The notes under the pieces are model-generated. The model saw only the letters and a program-made list of their open reading frames with translations. It was not told the origin of the DNA and searched no databases. A stretch of 64,000 nt of DNA. Origin: Nonomuraea harbinensis. Lineage in GTDB: Bacteria > Actinomycetota > Actinomycetes > Streptosporangiales > Streptosporangiaceae. Shown piece by piece: positions 35,350-42,723 of this stretch. The number at the start of each line of letters is the position of its first letter. Position 1 is the first letter of the stretch. The translations under genes and the position numbers were made by a program. The stretch spans positions 124,001-188,000 of the forward strand of contig NZ_JAHKRN010000011.1 of NCBI RefSeq assembly GCF_019396385.1, written 5' to 3'.

Positions 35350-36305
35350 TGGAGCTGCGTGTGGGCGACCTCGTCGAGGTCCGCGGCCGGGAGGAGATCC
35401 TGGCCACGCTGGACGAGCGGGGCGAGCTGGAGAACCTGCCGTTCATGCCGGAGATGCTGCGCTACTGCGGGCGGCGGCTGACCGTGCACAAGGTGGCGCA
35501 CAAGCTCTGCGACACGATCAGCCGCAGCGGCATGCGCAAGATGGAGCGCGCCGTCCACCTCACCGGCGCCCGCTGCGACGGGGCCGCGCACGGCGGCTGC
35601 CAGACCGCCTGCTCGCTCTACTGGAAGGAGGCCTGGCTCAGGAAGGTCGAGCCGGGCGATCCGCCGCGGCCCGCCGCGTCGTCGCCGAGGTTGCTGCCGC
35701 TGCTCCAGGTCAACACCCGCAAGGGCGCGGACGCGTACTCCTGCCAGGCCACCGAGCTGCTCAGGGCCGCGCCCACGTGCCTGCCGTTCCGCGACCTCGG
35801 CCAGTACGTCACCGACGTGCGCAGCGGGAACGCCGGGGTGCCCGCGGTGGCGCGGGCGTTCCTGGTCGGGCTGTTCAACCGGTTCCAGGAGGCGAGCAAG
35901 AAGATCCTGCCGCGCCGGCTGTGGATCAGGCGCGGGCTGCGCTGGGGGTTCGTCGAAGGGCGGGCCGGCCGGACCACGCCCACCGGCAAGCTCGACCTCC
36001 AGCCGGGGGAGCTGGTCAGGATCAGGCCCAAGGACGACATCCTCGCCACGCTCGACGACGACCTGCTCAACCGCGGGCTCGGCTTCGAGGAGGAGATGGC
36101 CCGCCACTGCGGCCGCACCGCCCGCGTGCGCGCCAGGGTGGAACGCTGCCTGGACGAGAAGACCGGGCGGATGCTGCACATGAAGAACCCCTGCATCATC
36201 CTCGACGACCTCGTCTGCGAAGGGGTCTACAACGCGAACTGCCCGCGCGAGTTCGTCCCGTTCTGGCGGGAGATCTGGCTGGAGAGGGTCGAGGACGGTA
36301 CGTGA
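35349..36305 (+). CDS. Duplicated Cys/His-rich protein of unknown function
   Basis: 318 residues containing two copies of one domain. Copy 1 (about 1-105) has VGDLVEVRGREEILATLDE, MLRYCGRR, HKLCDT, RCDGAAHGGC and YWKEAWLRKVE. Copy 2 (about 218-318) has PGELVRIRPKDDILATLDD, MARHCGRT, RCLDEKTG, VCEGVYNANC and FWREIWLERVE. The shared C-x-G-x5-6-C plus the CG(R) turn suggest a metal site. The 110-residue linker holds further Cys residues (YSCQATELL, CLPF) that only copy 1 could pair with. I do not recognise a named function. It is coupled to DUF4910 upstream and to the flippase downstream. Confidence 0.7.
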   Translation: MELRVGDLVEVRGREEILATLDERGELENLPFMPEMLRYCGRRLTVHKVAHKLCDTISRSGMRKMERAVHLTGARCDGAAHGGCQTACSLYWKEAWLRKVEPGDPPRPAASSPRLLPLLQVNTRKGADAYSCQATELLRAAPTCLPFRDLGQYVTDVRSGNAGVPAVARAFLVGLFNRFQEASKKILPRRLWIRRGLRWGFVEGRAGRTTPTGKLDLQPGELVRIRPKDDILATLDDDLLNRGLGFEEEMARHCGRTARVRARVERCLDEKTGRMLHMKNPCIILDDLVCEGVYNANCPREFVPFWREIWLERVEDGT

Positions 36306-37762
36306 GCGACGTCGGCGAGGTCGGCCGCAAAGCGGGCCGCGGCCTGCGCTGGAGCCTGCTCGGCAACGTGGTCATGAAGGCCGGCTCGTTCGCGATGAGC
36401 CTGGTCCTGGCCCGGCTGCTGACGAACGACGACTTCGGCGTGTTCGCCATCGCGCTGGCGGCCAGCCAGTTCGTCATCCACGTCAACGACGCCGGGGTCA
36501 TCGCCGCCACCGTGCAGTGGCGCGGCAGGCTGGAGGAGATCGCGCCGACCGCGACCGTCGTCGCCATCGCCTCCAGTTTCACCTTGTACGGGCTGTTCTG
36601 GGTGATCGCGCCCTTCTACGCGAGCTTCGCCGGCAACGAGGACGCCACCTGGGTGATCCGCATCCTCATGGCCACCAACGTCGTCTACGGGCTGACGGCG
36701 GTGCGCAGCGCCGCCCTGATGCGCCGCTTCGAGCAGGACAAGCTGGCCTGGGCCAACCTGGCCGGGTTCGGCGCCAACGCGGCCGTCTCCATCACCCTGG
36801 CCGCGGACGGCGCCGGGGCCTACAGCTTCGCCTGGGGGCAGCTCAGCGGGGCCGCGCTCACCGGCGTGCTGGTGCTGGTGCTCGCCCGGGTGCGGATCGC
36901 GTTCGGTTTCGACCGGGTGCTGGCCGCCCGGCTGCTCCGCTTCGGGCTGCCGCTCTGCGTCGGGCTCGGCATCGAGGGGCTGCTGCTCAACGTCGACGTG
37001 GTGATCGTCGGGGACACGCTCGGCACCGCCCAGCTCGGCTTCTACCTGCTCGCCTACAACATCGCGGCCTGGGTGCCGGGGATCATCGGCACCGCCCTGC
37101 GGTACGTGGCGCTGCCCAGCTTCTCGCGGCTGGCCGAGGAAGGGCCGGCCGCGATCCAGGAGGGGGTGCGGCGGGCGGTCCCGCTGCTGGGCTGCCTCGT
37201 GCTGCCGATCGCGGCGGTCATGTGCGTGCTCGCACCCGCCCTGGTGGAGTTCCTGTACGAGCCGCGCTGGCTGCCCTCGGCCCAGGTGCTGCGGTTCCTG
37301 GCGATCGTCATGGCCGTGCGGATGCTCAGCCTGCTGATCACCGACATCCTGGCCGGGCTCGGCATCACCAGGGCGACCCTGTGGGTGAACGTGTGCTGGG
37401 CGCTCGCGCTGGTGCCCGCCCTGCTCGTCGGCGCTCGTACGGGCGGCATCCAGGGGGCCGCGACGGCGCACGCGGTGGTCGCGGTGGTGCTGGCGCTGCC
37501 GCTGCTGGCGTTCGCGCTGCGCCGGGCCGGGGTGCCCGTCGGGCTGTTCGCCGCCGGGCTGGCCAGGCCGCTGCTCGCCGCCGTTCTCGCCGGGGTGGCC
37601 ATGGCCGGGCTCGCCACCGTGGTCGACGGGGCGTTCCTGGAGCTGTGCGTCGCCGGCGGGGCCGGTCTGCTGCTGTTCGTGCTCGTCGCGGTGCCGCGCG
37701 CCGCGCTCCTGCATCTCGTACGCCATCTTGTACACGGAGGGAGGGCCCATGTCGGCCGCTGA
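36302..37762 (+). CDS. wzx: Wzx-type polysaccharide flippase
   Basis: 486 residues from a GTG at 36302 overlapping the upstream stop by 4 nt. Twelve to fourteen hydrophobic helices; the MATE/MVF-like start GLRWSLLGNVVMKAGSFAMSLVLARLLTNDDFGVFAIALAASQFV is the polysaccharide_synt family signature. It moves the undecaprenyl-linked repeat unit to the outer leaflet. Its presence shows a Wzx/Wzy-type rather than ABC-type export route. The C-terminus overlaps the next gene by 14 nt. Confidence 0.9.
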   Translation: MSDVGEVGRKAGRGLRWSLLGNVVMKAGSFAMSLVLARLLTNDDFGVFAIALAASQFVIHVNDAGVIAATVQWRGRLEEIAPTATVVAIASSFTLYGLFWVIAPFYASFAGNEDATWVIRILMATNVVYGLTAVRSAALMRRFEQDKLAWANLAGFGANAAVSITLAADGAGAYSFAWGQLSGAALTGVLVLVLARVRIAFGFDRVLAARLLRFGLPLCVGLGIEGLLLNVDVVIVGDTLGTAQLGFYLLAYNIAAWVPGIIGTALRYVALPSFSRLAEEGPAAIQEGVRRAVPLLGCLVLPIAAVMCVLAPALVEFLYEPRWLPSAQVLRFLAIVMAVRMLSLLITDILAGLGITRATLWVNVCWALALVPALLVGARTGGIQGAATAHAVVAVVLALPLLAFALRRAGVPVGLFAAGLARPLLAAVLAGVAMAGLATVVDGAFLELCVAGGAGLLLFVLVAVPRAALLHLVRHLVHGGRAHVGR

Positions 37763-38636
37763 TCTGGTCTCGATCGCGCTGCCGGTGCGCAACGGCGCCG
37801 ACCGGCTGGAGGGGGTGATCGGGTCGGTGCTCGCCCAGGACCACCAGAACCTGGAGCTGGTCATCTCCGACAACGCCTCCACCGACGGCACGGAGGAGCT
37901 CTGCCGCGACCTGGCCGCCTCCGACCCCCGGATCGTCTACCACCGGCATCCGGAGAACGTCGGCCTGCTCAACAACTTCGTGCACGCCGCCCGCGTCTCG
38001 CGCGGCGCGTACGTGCGCTGGATCGGCGACGACGACCGGCTCGACCCGCCCTGCGTCTCCCGGGGGCTGGCCGCGTTCGCCGCGGACGAGCGGGTCGTGC
38101 TGGTCACCACCCAGGTCGCCTACACCGGCCCCGACGGCGTGCCGCGCACCGCCGCCTACGACGGCACCGCGCTGTCCTCCGGCGACCCGGTGACCCGCTT
38201 CGCCGAGCTGCTCAGGCTGCTGAACGAGAGCCACCTGCTGATCGACCCGCTGTACGGGATGCTGCGCCGCTCGGTGGCCACCGGCATCCCGCGCCGCAAC
38301 ATGCTGCGCGAGGACGAGGTGTTCGCCGCCAAACTGGCGCTCGCCGGGCCGTGGGCGCACGTGCCCGAGGTGCTGGCGCACCGCAACTGGCGGGTGGAGC
38401 GCATCTCGGGCGTGGCCAGGCGGCTCGGCGTGCCCGCCTGGCAGTCGCACCTGGCCAACACGCTGCAGTGCAGGGAACTGCTGTCCTGGCTGGGCCGGGC
38501 GGGCCTCACCGAGGACCAGCGGCGGCGGGCGCGCGTGGAGGTGCTCAGGATGTACGCGCGACGGCAGCGGCGGACGGTGACGCACCGTGGTCGACGAGTT
38601 GGCCGCAAGCTGCTCTCCCTCGCCCGCCTGGTGTAA
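37749..38636 (+). CDS. GT2-family glycosyltransferase
   Basis: 295 residues from the ATG at 37749 with GGAGGGA upstream. The GT-A fold starts SIALPVRNGADRLEGVIGSVLAQDHQNLELVISDNASTDG, and the DxD-like motif is WIGDDDRLD. The C-terminal part (residues about 200-295) is basic and helical. It probably adds an internal sugar at the cytoplasmic face of the lipid-linked repeat. Its TAA stop is embedded in the element that looks like the promoter of the next gene. Confidence 0.9.
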   Translation: MSAADLVSIALPVRNGADRLEGVIGSVLAQDHQNLELVISDNASTDGTEELCRDLAASDPRIVYHRHPENVGLLNNFVHAARVSRGAYVRWIGDDDRLDPPCVSRGLAAFAADERVVLVTTQVAYTGPDGVPRTAAYDGTALSSGDPVTRFAELLRLLNESHLLIDPLYGMLRRSVATGIPRRNMLREDEVFAAKLALAGPWAHVPEVLAHRNWRVERISGVARRLGVPAWQSHLANTLQCRELLSWLGRAGLTEDQRRRARVEVLRMYARRQRRTVTHRGRRVGRKLLSLARLV

Positions 38637-38660
38637 CACGCCGAATGAACCGTGCGATTT
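38632..38660 (+). promoter_or_regulatory. Weak copy of the locus promoter element, upstream of wzz1
   Basis: TGTAACA at 38632-38638, 16 nt, then CGATTT at 38655-38660. It matches TGTAACR-N15-17-CGAYAT at all but one position. The start codon of the Wzz-like gene lies 37 nt downstream, similar to the other copies. Confidence 0.45.
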
Positions 38661-38697
38661 CCTCTTTGTACCGTTATATGCGACGGGGGCGGATGTA

Positions 38698-39690
38698 GTG
38701 GGCTTTTGGAAGACCGTTGTCGGCCTGGCCCTGAGGAAGTCCGTCGGGCCCCCGGTCGTGGTGGCGGCCGTCCTGCTGGCCCTGGCCGGCTGGCTCCTGG
38801 TCCCGGACCGGTACGTGTCGACCGCGTCCATGGTGCTCACCGTGCCCGCCAGCGGCGGCACGCTGGAGACCCTGCCCGAGTCCAAGCCGGGGCTGACCAA
38901 CCCGCTGCTGCAGTTCAACGACGCGCTCCGGACCACGGCCGGCATCCTCATCCTGGCCACCAACACGCCCGAGGTCGCGGCCTCACTCGGGGTCGCCGAG
39001 GACGGGCCGACCTCCCTCACGATCAACGACGGGCGCACCAACCCCGACCTGCTGGGCATCAGCACCAACGGGCCGTTCGTGTACGTCGAGGTGGAGAGCA
39101 CCTCGCCGCGGGTGGTCAGGGAGGTCATGGCCAAGGCGCAGCAGCGGGTCAAGCTGGAACTGGCCGAGCGGCAGGTGGCCCTGGACGCGCCGATCAGCAC
39201 GCACATCGGCATCCTCGACGTGATGCCCGCCTCCGTGCCCAAGCCCATCGTCCAGGGCCGCCTGATGGCCGCCGCCGGCGGCGCCTTCGCCGGCGTCACG
39301 CTCGGCCTGGCCCTGGCCTTCGCGATCACCCGGCTCGGCGTCCCCTCCCGCCTCCGCCTGCCGGCCCCCGAGAGGGGCGTCGCCTCTCCTGAGGGCTCCA
39401 CGGCCCCCGGAAGCGGTGACTCCGACGGTGACGGGATCGGGGCGGGGGCCAAAGCGCCGCCGCGTCGCAACGGAACGCCCCTTGAACGGACCACGCTCCC
39501 GGCCTTCCCCCTTACGGTGGAGGAGCTGAGCTTGGGAGGCGACCCACTCCCGGCCAAAGCTCCCGGCGAGGCCGAGGCTTCCGGCGAGGCCGAGGACGTC
39601 GGCGACACCCAGCAGTTCCGGGTCGTCGGCGGGGACACCGGGCCGATCGAGGTGGTGACCCGCGAGGGTCAGCCCGACTCCACCACCTGA
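38698..39690 (+). CDS. Wzz-like polysaccharide co-polymerase, no kinase domain
   Basis: 330 residues from the GTG at 38698; upstream in-frame sequence overlaps the previous gene. A first membrane helix (VVVAAVLLALAGWLLV), a periplasmic-type coiled region, and a second helix (MAAAGGAFAGVTLGLALAFAI) are the Wzz layout. The last 110 residues are a cytoplasmic Pro/Gly/Asp-rich tail with no Walker motifs or Tyr cluster, so it is not a BY-kinase. It probably sets chain length with the Wzy protein. It is paralogous to the gene at 51722. The 3' end overlaps the convergent DUF6492 gene by 22 nt. Confidence 0.8.
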   Translation: MGFWKTVVGLALRKSVGPPVVVAAVLLALAGWLLVPDRYVSTASMVLTVPASGGTLETLPESKPGLTNPLLQFNDALRTTAGILILATNTPEVAASLGVAEDGPTSLTINDGRTNPDLLGISTNGPFVYVEVESTSPRVVREVMAKAQQRVKLELAERQVALDAPISTHIGILDVMPASVPKPIVQGRLMAAAGGAFAGVTLGLALAFAITRLGVPSRLRLPAPERGVASPEGSTAPGSGDSDGDGIGAGAKAPPRRNGTPLERTTLPAFPLTVEELSLGGDPLPAKAPGEAEASGEAEDVGDTQQFRVVGGDTGPIEVVTREGQPDSTT

Positions 39691-40541
39691 GCGCACCGCC
39701 GGATCGCCGCCAGCCTGGACTCCATGGGCGTGTTCGACTTGGCCGAGATCATCATCCCCACCGCGTCGGCCCCCAGCCGGTCGGCGAAGGCCAGCGCCGT
39801 CGCCTCGTCCCACGGCTCGTGGTTGTAGCTCAGATGGCAGATCGAGGTGTTCACCGGCGGCGCCGCCTTCAGCACCTCGTCCACGAAGACCCCGTACAGG
39901 ATGAACTCGGAGATGTGCAGCCGGGAGTTGAAGGCGTCCAGCCAGTCCTGTCCGGTCACCTCGGTGATGCGCCGCTGCATGGCGCGCACGATGTGCGGGT
40001 CCCAGAACGTCAGCGCGGTCACGTAGTCGGGCAGCGGGGGCGGCGGCGGTGGCGGCAGCCCGAGCAGCTCGCGCGCGACGTGGTGCCAGAGCACGTGCCG
40101 CTCCATCGAGGCGGTGACGCCTTCTTCGAGGCGGTACAGGCACAGCCGGCCGTCCCGGGTGAACGACGTCGCGTCGGTCGGCCGTACCAGCACCGCGTCG
40201 GAGTCGACGATGAGCATCGCGTCGGCGTCGATCAGCCCGGCGGCGGCGATCTTGACGGTCTGCTGCATGACCCAGCCGCGCAGCGGCGGCCACGGGCGGC
40301 GGGAGTTGACGTACACGTCCGTGCCGGGCACTCGCAGGTAGCGGCGGGGCAGCAGTTCGGAGCGGACCCACACGTGGCAGCGCGGCCCCTGGTACGGGGC
40401 GAACAGCTCCTTGTCGCCAGGCGGCACGAACACGTGGTGGATGGTGTCCTCGGAGGTGTGCTCCAGCACCGACCGGTGCAGGAGGGCGAACAGTTCGGCG
40501 TCTTGGGCGTAGGACGGCGTGATGACCGCCAGCTTGCTCAA
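39669..40541 (-). CDS. DUF6492 glycosyltransferase-like protein (second of a pair)
   Basis: 290 residues from a TTG at 40541 overlapping the upstream stop (TTGA). KLAVITPSYAQDAELFALLHRSVLEHT and DADAMLIVDSDAVLVRP (a DxD on the Asp-Ser-Asp) indicate a GT-A-like fold. PWPPLRGWVMQQTVKIAAA and EFILYGVFVDEVL are shared with its neighbour. A run of seven prolines (PPPPPPPLPDYV) lies at about residue 170. Family members are annotated only by domain; a glycosyl- or glycosylphospho-transferase for this polysaccharide is likely. Confidence 0.75.
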   Translation of the reverse strand: MSKLAVITPSYAQDAELFALLHRSVLEHTSEDTIHHVFVPPGDKELFAPYQGPRCHVWVRSELLPRRYLRVPGTDVYVNSRRPWPPLRGWVMQQTVKIAAAGLIDADAMLIVDSDAVLVRPTDATSFTRDGRLCLYRLEEGVTASMERHVLWHHVARELLGLPPPPPPPLPDYVTALTFWDPHIVRAMQRRITEVTGQDWLDAFNSRLHISEFILYGVFVDEVLKAAPPVNTSICHLSYNHEPWDEATALAFADRLGADAVGMMISAKSNTPMESRLAAIRRCAQVVESG

Positions 40542-41422
40542 GGGGGGCTCCCATCGAGTCCGGTGACCTGGGCGCAGCGCTGGATGGCGGCCAGACGCGC
40601 CGCCACGGGGGTCCGCGACTTGGCGGAGATCATCATGCCGATCGCCCGGGGTCCCAGCCGTTCGGCGAAGGCCACGGCGCCGGCGTGGTCGAGCGGGGTG
40701 CGGTCCCACCGGCTGTGGCACATCGCGGTGTCGCCCGGCGGCGACGTCTTCAGCACCTCGTCGACGAAGACCCCGTACACGATGAACTCCGACACCCGCA
40801 GGTGGGCTGTGAAGGCGCCCAGCCAGTCGCGGCCGGTGGCCTCCTCGATCCGCGCGATCATGGCGCGCACCACGGCCGGGTCCCAGCAGGCCAGCGAGCT
40901 GACGTAGTCGGGCAGCGGCGGGGTGGCGGTGCCGGGCAGGCCGAGCACGTCACGGGCGGCGCGGTGCCAGGTGACGTGCTCGGGCATGCCGTCGTGCACG
41001 GCGCCCTCGGCCCGGTACAGGACGGTCTGGCCGTCGCGGACGAAGTGCTCGGGCCCGGCGTCGCGGACCAGGACCACGTCGGAGTCGGCGACCAGCACCA
41101 CCCGCGCGTCCAGCCGGGCCGTCACGGCGATCTTCGCCGCCTGCTGGACGACCCAGCCGCGCAGCGGCGGCCACGGCCGTGCCGGGTCGATCCAGAGCGC
41201 GGTGCCGGGCAGGTGGGTGATGCGGTGGGGGAGTATCTCGGGGTACGTCCACACTCGGCAGCGCGGCCCCGCGTACCCGGCGAACAGGGCGCGGTCCGAG
41301 GCGGGCACGACCACGTGGTGGACGGTGCCGCCGGGGGTGTGCTCCAGGACCGAGCGGTGCAGGTGGGCGAAGAGGTCGGCGTCGGGCCGGTAGGTGGGCG
41401 TGACGACGGCCAAATCGCTCAT
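40538..41422 (-). CDS. DUF6492 glycosyltransferase-like protein (first of a pair)
   Basis: 294 residues from the ATG at 41422, with GGAGAGG upstream. It aligns along its whole length with the following gene (DLAVVTPTYRPDADLFAHLHRSVLEHT, LVADSDVVLVRD, PWPPLRGWVVQQAAKIAV, EFIVYGVFVDEVLK, IGMMISAKSRTP), so the pair arose by tandem duplication. The DSD triad is kept. It has a clear TGTAACG-N15-CGATAT promoter element about 40 nt upstream and is transcribed against the surrounding plus-strand operon. Confidence 0.78.
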   Translation of the reverse strand: MSDLAVVTPTYRPDADLFAHLHRSVLEHTPGGTVHHVVVPASDRALFAGYAGPRCRVWTYPEILPHRITHLPGTALWIDPARPWPPLRGWVVQQAAKIAVTARLDARVVLVADSDVVLVRDAGPEHFVRDGQTVLYRAEGAVHDGMPEHVTWHRAARDVLGLPGTATPPLPDYVSSLACWDPAVVRAMIARIEEATGRDWLGAFTAHLRVSEFIVYGVFVDEVLKTSPPGDTAMCHSRWDRTPLDHAGAVAFAERLGPRAIGMMISAKSRTPVAARLAAIQRCAQVTGLDGSPP

Positions 41423-41462
41423 GAAGACCTCTCCAGTCCCCCGTGAAACGCCCCTCTTATCC

Positions 41463-41490
41463 ATATCGCGGGGGTTTGTGGGGCGTTACA
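41463..41490 (-). promoter_or_regulatory. Locus promoter element upstream of the DUF6492 pair
   Basis: Read on the minus strand: TGTAACG (41490-41484), 15 nt, then CGATAT (41468-41463). The start codon at 41422 is about 40 nt beyond. The plus strand of the same block carries a degenerate GCAACGCTCCACCC, matching the layout of the bidirectional block at 41986-42053. Confidence 0.65.
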
Positions 41491-41539
41491 AAGGTTTCTG
41501 CAACGCTCCACCCCCGAGCCTCCGTGCTGATGAGCGGTA

Positions 41540-41755
41540 TCAACCGGCGACCGCGTCTTCCCCATCTGGTGTCGATGGGAGCGCCCGGACCGCCGGTTCG
41601 GCGTTGGCCGACTCCATCAGCTCTTGGCTCGCGAGCGTCCGCGTCGCCCGCTCGGTGCCCTTGAGTTCGAGCAGGTGGTTCTCGACGACTTTGAGCGTCT
41701 GGAACTTCCGCGCATCGCGGTGGCTTTTCACGTCACGGCACACGACCAGCGGCAA
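41540..41755 (-). CDS. Small open reading frame of unknown origin
   Basis: 71 residues from a TTG at 41755: VVCRDVKSHRDARKFQTL, then ENHLLELKGTERATRTLAS and a Pro/Asp/Glu end. Third-position GC is high throughout, as in real genes of this genome, unlike the flanking AT-richer sequence. There is no family I can name. It may be the surviving 3' part of a larger gene. The minus-strand promoter element at 41988-42015 points at it from 230 nt away. Confidence 0.35.
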   Translation of the reverse strand: MPLVVCRDVKSHRDARKFQTLKVVENHLLELKGTERATRTLASQELMESANAEPAVRALPSTPDGEDAVAG

Positions 41756-41985
41756 CGCCTTAGAAGTTACGATCTACGGCTGCCGTATCAGTCCGAGGAG
41801 GTCCGATCATGTATATTGATCAATGCGCTCGTGCTTCTGTTTGATTACGTTCCTTCGCAAGATCGTGATCTTAGAGGTTGCGGGCGTTTCTCGCTTCCGG
41901 CCCGTCACTTATAACGCACTGTGACGATCACGCGTCACGCAGAGCGATCGAGCGACAGCGCCACCGCAGTCAAACGCGAAGACTC
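41756..41985. other. AT-richer spacer, no gene seen
   Basis: This stretch is clearly AT-richer than the locus average (for example TGTATATTGATCAATG near 41812-41827). Neither strand has a credible start with a ribosome-binding site or domain. It resembles the base composition of the Rhs tip and immunity gene, so it may be leftover DNA from earlier exchange at this site. Confidence 0.4.
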
Positions 41986-41987
41986 CC

Positions 41988-42015
41988 ATATCGTGGGCAT
42001 TGGGGTGGTGTTACA
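41988..42015 (-). promoter_or_regulatory. Locus promoter element, minus-strand half of bidirectional block
   Basis: Read on the minus strand: TGTAACA (42015-42009), 15 nt, then CGATAT (41993-41988), with the same trailing GG as the copy at 41463. The nearest minus-strand frame is the 71-codon ORF at 41755. Confidence 0.5.
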
Positions 42016-42022
42016 GGGGTGA

Positions 42023-42053
42023 TGTAACGCTCCACCCTTTACGGCCGACATCC
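42023..42053 (+). repeat. Left copy of 31-32 bp direct repeat and orphan promoter element
   Basis: It begins TGTAACGCTCCACCC and ends CCGACATCC, differing from the copy at 51662-51693 by about three positions including a 1-nt gap. It contains TGTAACG-N16-CGACAT, yet no plus-strand gene follows. The two copies bracket the Rhs module. Confidence 0.7.
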
Positions 42054-42250
42054 CGCAAAGGAGTGGTCCCCGCCTCTATCGCGGCCCGTGGAACCCCCGC
42101 CTTCCCGAGCATCTTGGGCAGGCCGTAATGCGACCTACCCGCTGCGAGAAGGACGATCGGTCGAAAAACTTTATCAGCTGAAACCGGTCAGAAAGGACGG
42201 CCATCCTGTGAGTCATCGAGGCCAGGGATGAACGGATGGACGCCACGGAA
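42054..42250. other. Spacer downstream of the immunity gene, no gene seen
   Basis: A 67-codon minus-strand frame (42076-42279) overlaps the end of the immunity gene and has no coding character or domain. I see no strong hairpin terminator. Base composition is intermediate between the Rhs tip and the locus. Confidence 0.4.
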
Positions 42251-42718
42251 TCATGCCATGGAGCCGGGTTGAGGCGCAAGGAGTTTAGTTAAGGCAATTT
42301 CGACATAGCCGGCACCCTCTAGGCCGTCTGTCGGCAAATGTGCACAGCCGCCAGGGACGCGGTCCGCTCGTACCTCCTCCAATGTAGATTCGTCATAAGT
42401 CACACAAAGTTGACCGTTTCGGCAAAACCGAGGCACAGGCCAGATTTGTCTATTCCAATTGGATAGACGGCCCAACACTATCCATTTCTCCCGGATTAGG
42501 CCTAGGTCACCGAAAAGGCATACTTTTAGTGCAATCTCCGGTTTGAACCCCCCTTCTTCTATTGAATTGGGAATACAGTCCAGGCGAGGTCCGAAAAAGT
42601 AGCCCAAGGTAATCCCTGACCGGCCCACTCGGGCGACGACACCGAGTGCGAATCCACTGCCACGTAGTGGAACTGCGAATACATCGCCCTCGCCATACGG
42701 CTTTCGCTTGGATGTCAT
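42251..42718 (-). CDS. Imm26-like immunity protein
   Basis: 155 residues. GEGDVFAVPLRGSGFALGVVARV near the N-terminus is the pattern of the Imm26 immunity family (GDVFAIPL followed by a G-x-G strand). It starts 5 nt after the Rhs stop codon, exactly where a cognate immunity gene belongs, and shares the AT-richer base composition of the toxin tip. It should bind and block the GIY-YIG nuclease domain in the producing cell. Confidence 0.78.
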   Translation of the reverse strand: MTSKRKPYGEGDVFAVPLRGSGFALGVVARVGRSGITLGYFFGPRLDCIPNSIEEGGFKPEIALKVCLFGDLGLIREKWIVLGRLSNWNRQIWPVPRFCRNGQLCVTYDESTLEEVRADRVPGGCAHLPTDGLEGAGYVEIALTKLLAPQPGSMA

Positions 42719-42723
42719 ACTAA

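Noticed and set aside
41485..41515. A third copy of the 31-bp Rhs-flanking repeat
   Set aside because: It shares only AACGCTCCACCC and lacks the CCGACATCC half, so it is better explained as part of the paralogous bidirectional promoter block.
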